This document shows positions 16,652 to 21,352 of a stretch of 21,352 nucleotides of DNA, in pieces. Below the pieces are notes generated by a model, which saw nothing but the letters and a program-made list of their open reading frames with translations, was not told the origin of the DNA and did no database searches. Each line of letters starts with the position of its first letter. The stretch's first letter is position 1. This DNA comes from JBFXAM01 sp050184295. GTDB lineage: Bacteria > Planctomycetota > Phycisphaerae > UBA1845 > Fen-1342. The stretch is taken from positions 1 to 21,352 of the forward strand of contig JBFXAM010000075.1 of NCBI GenBank assembly GCA_050184295.1, in the 5' to 3' direction. Both the position numbers and the translations under genes were made by a program.

Positions 16652-17245
16652 ATGGCCGATGAACGGGCGCAGGCGAACCGCGTCGATCTGCCGCGGATCG
16701 AGCGCGCCGTGCGCGAAATCCTGATCGCCGTCGGGGAAGACCCGGAGCGGGACGGGCTGCGCAAGACGCCTTCGCGCGTGGCGCGGATGTTCGCGGAGCT
16801 ATTCCGCGGGCTGCACGAAGATCCGGAGCAGCACCTGGAGACGACGTTTGACGAGAACCATCACGAGATGGTCGTGCTGCGCGACATCACCTTCAACAGC
16901 ATGTGCGAGCACCACCTCATGCCGTTTGAGGGCAAGGCGCACATCGCGTACATCCCCGGCGGCAAGATCGTCGGACTCTCCAAGCTGGCCCGGATCGTCG
17001 ACGTCTTCGCCGCCCGCCCGCAGGTGCAGGAGCGACTCACCAGCCAGATCGCGGACATTCTCAACGACCGCGTGCACGTCAAGGGCGCGGCGGTCGTGCT
17101 CGAAGCGGTGCACACCTGCATGACCTGCCGCGGCGTGCGGAAGCCGGGCAGCGTGATGGTGACGTCGGCGGTGCGCGGGCTGATGCGCGACAGCGGCAAT
17201 ACGCGCAGCGAGGCGCTCGCGCTGCTGTACAAACGTCCGCCCTGA
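16652..17245 (+). CDS. folE: GTP cyclohydrolase I
   Basis: The 197-residue product is the type I enzyme that turns GTP into 7,8-dihydroneopterin triphosphate, the first step of folate (and related pterin) synthesis. The zinc ligands Cys85 and His88 in SMCEHHLMPFEG and Cys156 in HTCMTCRGVRKPGS are present, as are GLRKTPSRVARM (35-46) and GLSKLARIVDVFA (108-120). The length fits the family. GGAG lies 7 bases upstream of the ATG at 16652; the frame is open to 16625 but without support. It is cytoplasmic and forms a decamer in known cases. The gene follows the ferritin gene, with 141 bases between, and converges on the propeller gene beyond a strong hairpin. Confidence 0.96.
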   Translation: MADERAQANRVDLPRIERAVREILIAVGEDPERDGLRKTPSRVARMFAELFRGLHEDPEQHLETTFDENHHEMVVLRDITFNSMCEHHLMPFEGKAHIAYIPGGKIVGLSKLARIVDVFAARPQVQERLTSQIADILNDRVHVKGAAVVLEAVHTCMTCRGVRKPGSVMVTSAVRGLMRDSGNTRSEALALLYKRPP

Positions 17246-17343
17246 ATCGTAATGCGTGAATGCGGAGCGCACCGTTGAGCCGCCGGCTTCGGCCCGCGCG
17301 GATGTTTGTGAGGTGGTGCGCCGCGGAATCGAGAAACGCGACT

Positions 17344-17406
17344 GGAGACCGCTGAAAAAACGGGGGACAGGCGACCAGCCTGGGCCCCGTTTTTTGAGCG
17401 GTCTCC
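17344..17406. terminator. Bidirectional terminator / REP-like palindrome
   Basis: Two 22-base arms (17344-17365 and 17385-17406) are inverted copies with one mismatch. The core CGGGG...CCCCG is flanked by A6 on one side and T6 on the other, so each strand reads a GC stem followed by a T-run. A second small stem, CAGGC/GCCTG (68-72 with 78-82 of the 17300s), sits at the tip. It lies 98 bases after folE and 62 bases after the propeller gene, which converge here. The length and symmetry also suggest a dispersed REP-type element. Confidence 0.85.
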
Positions 17407-17468
17407 CTCGGCCTTCAGTCTTCGCCCGGCATGCTGCATGCCTCATTCTGCATGCGCGGCGTCGCGCT

Positions 17469-20400
17469 TCACGGCCCGATGAGAATTTGCACGAACGCGT
17501 CGATGTCGAAGTTGTCGACCGCGCCGTCGCCGTTGCAGTCGGCGTTGGTCACCGGGCAGTTCGGGTTCGCGTTCTGATAGCCCGCGGGATCGATCAGCGC
17601 GAACACGAACGGATCGATATCGAAGTTGTTGATGACGCAGTCGCAGTTCATGTCTGCGGCCAGGGATTGCCCGGGACAGCCGTCCGGAACCGTCTTCAGG
17701 CCGATCGACAGCAGCGCCTCGGGCTCGCCGTCGCCGTTCTCGTCCGTCTGAACGACGACGTCGAAGAACTCGAAGGGCTCGTGCCACTCGGCCATCACGC
17801 GCACCGGGATGATCTCGGTGGCGCCCGGCGCGATCGCGATCTGCTCCTCCCACGGTACGCCCGGCGGCAGCCCGTTGATGCCGATGGGGATCGGCCCCAT
17901 CGCCATGTCGGATCGAACGGGGTTGAGCCGGTAACTCAGCGTGGGTGACGCGGTGTTGTTGGTGACGCTGACGTCGATGTCGCGCGCGACGTTGGGCAGA
18001 AGTGTCGCGACGCCGATCGTGCCGATCACCGGACTGACGCACCAGTCGCGGCGGTCCTGCACCGAGCCGTGACACGTCATGACGCGCCCGCTCGTGAGAT
18101 TGGTGATGATCGCGTCGAAACAAGCGATCTGCCACGCTGCCGTCATCCCCGCCGGCCGCTGAATCCGCACACGAATGTCCTGACACGTGCGCGGCGGGAT
18201 GGTCACCGGGACCGGATCGAGAATCGTGAACACCGTCGGGCCTGCGATCGTGCAACCCGGCGGGTTCGCCGGCAGACCGACCAGCGCGAGGTTGTACGTC
18301 TGCGGCGTCGGTCCGCAGTTGCAGATCGTCACCTTCACCACGATGCTCGTCGCGTTGCGGCAGAACGGCGAATCCCACGGGACATGGCACTTGTCCTTGC
18401 ACTTGCCCAGCGCGCCCGCGTTGAAGATGTCGAGCACTTCGCCGGGGGTCAACGCACGGCGGAAGATCTCCACTTCGTCGATGCAGCCATTCCACACGCC
18501 CGAAACCGCGAAGGAGCGCGATCCGATGCGGAGCACGCCGGTGTTGTTGACCGAGCCGGGTCGGAAGGTGGGGTCGAAGGTGGCGGCGAGTGGGAAGCCA
18601 TCGACGTAGAACACGCCGCCGGTGGTGCTCGAACGATCGACCGTGACGGCGACATGATGCCACGCGCCGTCGGCGACGAACGCGGTGGAGATGTAGTTCG
18701 TGCAGGAAGCGGTCGCCGCCGTGGAGCAGACGTTGCTTCCCGTGCCGTCGGCGAGCTGGAACCCGAGCAGGCCATTGGAGGTGTAGAACGAGTAGCCGGC
18801 CGTTCCCGTGCCGTCCATGGTGCGCTTGTCGACGATGATGCGCACACCGTTGGTGTCGGTGGTGCGGATCCAGGCGTCGATGGAGAAATCACTGATGCCG
18901 AAGTTGATCTGCGCCGCATCGGGAGCTTCGACATACGACGATTGGCCGTTGAAGCAGAGCCCGCCGTCGACGACGCCCGGCGCCGGCGTCGGATTGCTGA
19001 TGTGCCGCCCGTCGTTGTTGAAGGCGATGTCGTTCGCGATCGGGCCCATCGGCTCGTCGAGCGGATACCACGCGACCATGCGCTCGGGAGGCTCGACGCA
19101 CCCGCGCCGACACGGAAAGCGCGTTTCGCTCAGCGGGTCGCGCACGGGCAGCGGCAGATCCTGGAATTCCGAGTTCGGCACGAACTCCATCTGGAAGTTC
19201 TCGTGCGGAATCTGCTCGATGTTGAACTCCGGCGCGAATTGCTGCTCGCAGCCGTTCTCTCCCACGCCGTTGGTCTTGATCGCATAGAGATCAAACGAGC
19301 CGGCGCCGTAGGAATTCGTCCACGCGTTGAGCATGAACCCGCCGTCCGAGGTGGGAGCGACGCACTCGCCGTATTCCTGCGTGCTGGCGCCGCCGTATTT
19401 CTTCGACCACAAATAAAACCCGCCGGCGTTCGTGCTGAGCAGCGCGGGGCCGTCATCGGGCTGAAAGAACGTCGTGCCGGCGAGGATGATGTCGCTGTTC
19501 GGCAGTTCTTCCATCGACGTGCTGGTCTGAAACAGCCGGAAGGTGTGATACCAGAGCGGGGCGCCGACCGGGTTGGTGCGCATCAGCCAGGTTCCGCCGC
19601 CTTCGCCGATCGACTTGGTGTATCCCGCGAGCAGGAAATCGCCGTTGGCGGCGGGCTCGAGCGCGCTGGTCCAGTCGGCATGATTGAGATGGTTGTACGC
19701 AACCGCCGCGAGCGGCGCGCCCGCCGAGGAAAAGAAGCAGAGCGTCGCTTCGCGATCGCCGGGGAAGTTGTTCATCGTGTAACCGCTGGCCACGATGCGG
19801 TTGGTCCCGTCGGCCAGCTCGTGCACGTCGGCGAGCGAGGCGAACGTGTTGGCGCCGTAGCGCAGGTCGCGATACGAGCGATGCCATTGCAGGATGCCGT
19901 TCGGCGTGGTGCGGAAGAGCACCATCGCCTGTTGCGCAAAGCCGGTCGTGAAGAGCTGCCAGCGTGCGCAGACAATCAGGTCGCCGGTGCGCGACTCCGT
20001 CAGTCCGACGCCGAGGCCGCCGACGTCGCTGGGAAATCCGCGATAGGCGTAGGCCCAGAGCAGGTTGCCGGTGCCGTCGAGTTTGAACAGCAGGATCGAG
20101 TATTGGTTGACGCCGGTGAAGAAGGTGCTGCCGGCGACGACGAAGCCGCCGTCCTGGGTCTGCACGACGCGGTGGCCCCACTCGCCGGTTGCGCCGACCA
20201 GCCGCTCCCATAGGATGCTGCCGGCGCTGTTCGTTCGAATGACGTAGGCGCTGCTGACGCCGCTGGCGTCGACGCGCCCGCCCACGTGGACAAATCCACC
20301 GCCGGACGTCTCAATCACCCACTCCGAGCGATCGTCGTCCGGGACGCCGTAGACCGCCTCCCACTGCGCCCGCGCGGGCGCCGCGGCCAGCATCAGCGCC

Positions 20401-20492
20401 GCCGCCAGCAGTCCGAACACCGAGGCGCCGCGGAAACCCGGACGCCGCGACGAAACGAGCGCCACACGATCTTGACATTCTGAACGCGACAT
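17469..20492 (-). CDS. Large secreted propeller-LamG protein with paired EF-hand tag
   Basis: The 1007-residue product has a signal peptide cleaved near residue 42 (ARA-QW). Residues about 45-415 are repeats of the form DGGFVVAGST...YSILLFKLDGTGNLLWAYAY (111-150), a beta-propeller type seen in secreted proteins. A LamG domain follows at about 472-690 (MVAWYPLDEP, DFSIDAWIRTTD, WHHVAVTVDR, GCIDEVEIFRRAL). Next is a Cys-rich part with two Ig-like strands sets (about 697-935), resembling CARDB-type adhesive domains. The tag lies at 947-1007, with loops DMNCDCVINNFD (947-958) and DCNGDGAVDNFD (985-996) and Cys950/Cys979. In the first loop the usual Gly is Cys951-adjacent: residue 952 is Cys. GGAGGG lies 7 bases before the ATG. 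It is probably a surface adhesin or scaffold; no enzyme motif is seen. Confidence 0.9.
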   Translation of the reverse strand: MSRSECQDRVALVSSRRPGFRGASVFGLLAAALMLAAAPARAQWEAVYGVPDDDRSEWVIETSGGGFVHVGGRVDASGVSSAYVIRTNSAGSILWERLVGATGEWGHRVVQTQDGGFVVAGSTFFTGVNQYSILLFKLDGTGNLLWAYAYRGFPSDVGGLGVGLTESRTGDLIVCARWQLFTTGFAQQAMVLFRTTPNGILQWHRSYRDLRYGANTFASLADVHELADGTNRIVASGYTMNNFPGDREATLCFFSSAGAPLAAVAYNHLNHADWTSALEPAANGDFLLAGYTKSIGEGGGTWLMRTNPVGAPLWYHTFRLFQTSTSMEELPNSDIILAGTTFFQPDDGPALLSTNAGGFYLWSKKYGGASTQEYGECVAPTSDGGFMLNAWTNSYGAGSFDLYAIKTNGVGENGCEQQFAPEFNIEQIPHENFQMEFVPNSEFQDLPLPVRDPLSETRFPCRRGCVEPPERMVAWYPLDEPMGPIANDIAFNNDGRHISNPTPAPGVVDGGLCFNGQSSYVEAPDAAQINFGISDFSIDAWIRTTDTNGVRIIVDKRTMDGTGTAGYSFYTSNGLLGFQLADGTGSNVCSTAATASCTNYISTAFVADGAWHHVAVTVDRSSTTGGVFYVDGFPLAATFDPTFRPGSVNNTGVLRIGSRSFAVSGVWNGCIDEVEIFRRALTPGEVLDIFNAGALGKCKDKCHVPWDSPFCRNATSIVVKVTICNCGPTPQTYNLALVGLPANPPGCTIAGPTVFTILDPVPVTIPPRTCQDIRVRIQRPAGMTAAWQIACFDAIITNLTSGRVMTCHGSVQDRRDWCVSPVIGTIGVATLLPNVARDIDVSVTNNTASPTLSYRLNPVRSDMAMGPIPIGINGLPPGVPWEEQIAIAPGATEIIPVRVMAEWHEPFEFFDVVVQTDENGDGEPEALLSIGLKTVPDGCPGQSLAADMNCDCVINNFDIDPFVFALIDPAGYQNANPNCPVTNADCNGDGAVDNFDIDAFVQILIGP
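17472..17654 (-). repeat. Double EF-hand (dockerin-like) tag, copy 4
   Basis: This stretch codes for residues 947-1007 of the propeller protein. Spacing of loops and cysteines is the same as in copies 1-3. The first loop has Cys in place of Gly at loop position 6. Confidence 0.85.
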
Positions 20493-20584
20493 GAGGCAAC
20501 CCTCCAGCGCGGCGGCGCGCGAAAGCAGTTGAACTCGCGGCTTGGGCAAGCGAATTGAGCGGCCGGCGCGTGCCGGCTGCGGAA

Positions 20585-20602
20585 CGTGCGAACGCTCGCA
20601 CG
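20585..20602. other. Inverted repeat in the leader of the propeller gene
   Basis: CGTGCGA-ACGC-TCGCACG is a perfect 7-bp stem with a 4-base loop, about 95 bases upstream of the start codon. It could fold in the mRNA leader or bind a protein. Confidence 0.4.
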
Positions 20603-20645
20603 GTCTCCGGCCACCGCTTAGCTTAGTCCGCGGCGCCGTTGTTTG

Positions 20646-20659
20646 CGAGAACATTCTCG
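20646..20659. promoter_or_regulatory. Operator-like inverted repeat CGAGAA-CA-TTCTCG
   Basis: A 6+2+6 dyad with AT-rich centre lies about 155 bases upstream of the propeller gene. Its size fits a dimeric repressor site. It does not match a LexA or other box that I know, so the role is inferred. Confidence 0.35.
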
Positions 20660-20666
20660 GCCGGGT

Positions 20667-20688
20667 CGGCGGTCCGCGAAGACCGCCG
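20667..20688. terminator. Stem-loop CGGCGGTC / GACCGCCG
   Basis: A perfect 8-bp GC stem with a CGCGAA loop lies between the propeller gene promoter region and the remnant to the right. It has no T-tract on either side, so termination is only one possibility. Confidence 0.35.
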
Positions 20689-20725
20689 CGCTGAGCGATG
20701 CTAACTACTTGGCGGTCAACGCCTT

Positions 20726-21136
20726 ATGCAGTGCGACGCGCGTGCCGTCGCGGCGCGCCCCAGGGTGGGGCGGCCTCCCGGCCCGCCATCCCGGCGCCCG
20801 CTGGTGCGGGTGAACACATCGCCGCCCTTGCTGCACACGCTGTGCTTCTCGGACGAATCCACGCCGACCCGCCGCCGCAAGCCCTACGGCGTGCTGGGGG
20901 CCGAGGTGTGGGTGGCGTTGGCCGCACCGGGCGAGCCGCCGCCGGTGCTCGCGTTTGCGGGCGAAAACCCTGCGGGGGCGATCCAGTTCCTGGCGGTCAA
21001 CTCGCGCGGCACGCTGCAAGCCGACTTCTCGACGGTCGAAGCCGGCCGCACGGCGTACTACGCCCTGCGCTGGCTCAGCACGCGCGGCGAAACGGGTCCG
21101 TGGAGCGAAATCGCGGCGGCGACGGTGGCGGCATAG
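20726..21136 (+). pseudogene. 3' remnant of a fibronectin III-like protein family
   Basis: The frame opens at 20705 and runs to a TAG at 21134-21136. From about codon 27 it matches the C-terminal half of a family common in planctomycete and related genomes: RRPLVRVNTSPPLLHTL, then FSDESTPTRRRKPYGVLGAE, WVALAAPGEPPP, IQFLAVNSRG and YYALRWLSTRGETGPWSE. Full-length members, as I remember them, have ~240 residues with a helical, Gln/Ala-rich N-terminal half, which is missing here. No Shine-Dalgarno sequence precedes the ATG at 20726, and the first ~25 codons are Arg/Pro-rich. I therefore read it as a truncated copy. It lies 149 bases from the transposase gene, so an insertion or rearrangement may have cut it. 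A short functional protein is the alternative. Confidence 0.5.
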
Positions 21137-21285
21137 GGCCCCGCTTGGCGTAAAAGATCAAAGGCACTTCAAGACATAGGCAGAGTGCGTACAGTGGGCG
21201 AGCCCTACGACTTCGGCTTCTTCGCTGTTATTAATCCGGCCAGTATATAGATGACAATCGGCGCTTTCGGTGTTATACTTCATCC
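21137..21285. other. Less GC-rich flank of the insertion element
   Basis: Base composition drops here compared with the rest of the window (for example GTTATTAATCC and AGTATATAGATGAC). The left end of the IS630-type element must lie in this stretch or close to it. IS630 elements insert at TA, and several TA dinucleotides occur, but without the right end I cannot define the terminal inverted repeat. Confidence 0.4.
21251..21279 (+). promoter_or_regulatory. Near-consensus sigma-70 promoter of the transposase gene
   Basis: ATGACA (21251-21256), a 17-base spacer and TATACT (21274-21279) each match the consensus at five of six positions. The ATG begins only 7 bases after the -10 box, so transcription should start at or next to the start codon, giving a leaderless message. 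Confidence 0.65.
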
Positions 21286-21352
21286 ATGAAGACCTCCGAT
21301 GCTCGATCGCTGCCTCCGGCCGCGCAGGAAGACCTGCGGCGGAAGGCCGTGC
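21286..21352 (+). mobile_element. IS630-type transposase, first 22 codons, cut by the window edge
   Basis: The visible start reads MKTSDARSLPPAAQEDL followed by RRKAV. This matches the N-terminus of IS630-family transposases, which begin with a short 'R-x-L-P-x-A-A-Q-E-D-L-R-R-K-A-V' helix leading into a helix-turn-helix. The enzyme normally has a DDE catalytic domain further on, outside the window. No Shine-Dalgarno sequence precedes the ATG; the promoter sits directly in front of it. Identification rests on 22 residues, so the family is likely but the integrity of the gene is unknown. Confidence 0.7.

Noticed and set aside
9145..17654. CRISPR-like or intergenic direct repeats
   Set aside because: The repeated GATCGATGTCGAAG units code for the EF-hand loops inside genes and are not evenly spaced with unique spacers.
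18069..20213. 714-codon open frame antisense to the propeller gene
   Set aside because: No domain, no ribosome-binding site, Arg/Ala/Val/Glu-rich; the minus strand has clear propeller and LamG motifs.

Overview
This GC-rich window most likely comes from a planctomycete, probably of the Phycisphaerae type. The evidence is a run of secreted proteins ending in the same paired calcium-loop tag (built around the motif NNFDIDPFV), an ECF sigma factor / zinc-finger anti-sigma / membrane Ser/Thr kinase cluster, and an LpxB for outer-membrane lipid A. This assignment is inferred from gene content; no rRNA or tRNA gene was seen.

Layout. Positions 3-2253 (+) hold the 3' end of an unrecognised gene and hutH (histidine ammonia-lyase). 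Positions 2647-8607 (-) hold a regulatory cluster, read as ECF sigma factor, soluble zinc-finger protein (4-nt stop/start overlap), then a large kinase with one membrane span and a helical repeat region. A secreted glycine-rich protein lies upstream of the sigma gene on the same strand. Positions 9142-14219 mix secreted proteins with small housekeeping genes: a DNRLRE/CBM96-like protein (-), a lipoprotein (+), a Nudix hydrolase (+), a LamG protein (-) and a double DUF4082 protein (-). Positions 14380-17245 hold lpxB (-), a non-haem ferritin (+) and folE (+). Positions 17469-20492 (-) hold a 1007-residue propeller-LamG protein. The right edge has a remnant of a fibronectin-like secreted protein family and the first 22 codons of an IS630-type transposase behind a near-consensus promoter.

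How the parts relate. Four secreted proteins with unrelated N-terminal domains end in the same ~61-residue double EF-hand module. The loop-to-loop distance is 38 residues and a Cys-Cys distance of 29 residues is kept in all four. This is the most interesting pattern here: a modular extracellular tag that may anchor, sort or assemble proteins at the cell surface. The sigma/anti-sigma/kinase operon is a plausible signalling unit, but nothing in the sequence proves which genes it controls. folE and the propeller gene converge on a strong symmetric hairpin that should terminate transcription from both sides.

Most long open frames not listed are antisense or out-of-frame shadows caused by the high GC content. 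Start codons were chosen mainly by a Shine-Dalgarno sequence and by the onset of a signal peptide or conserved domain.
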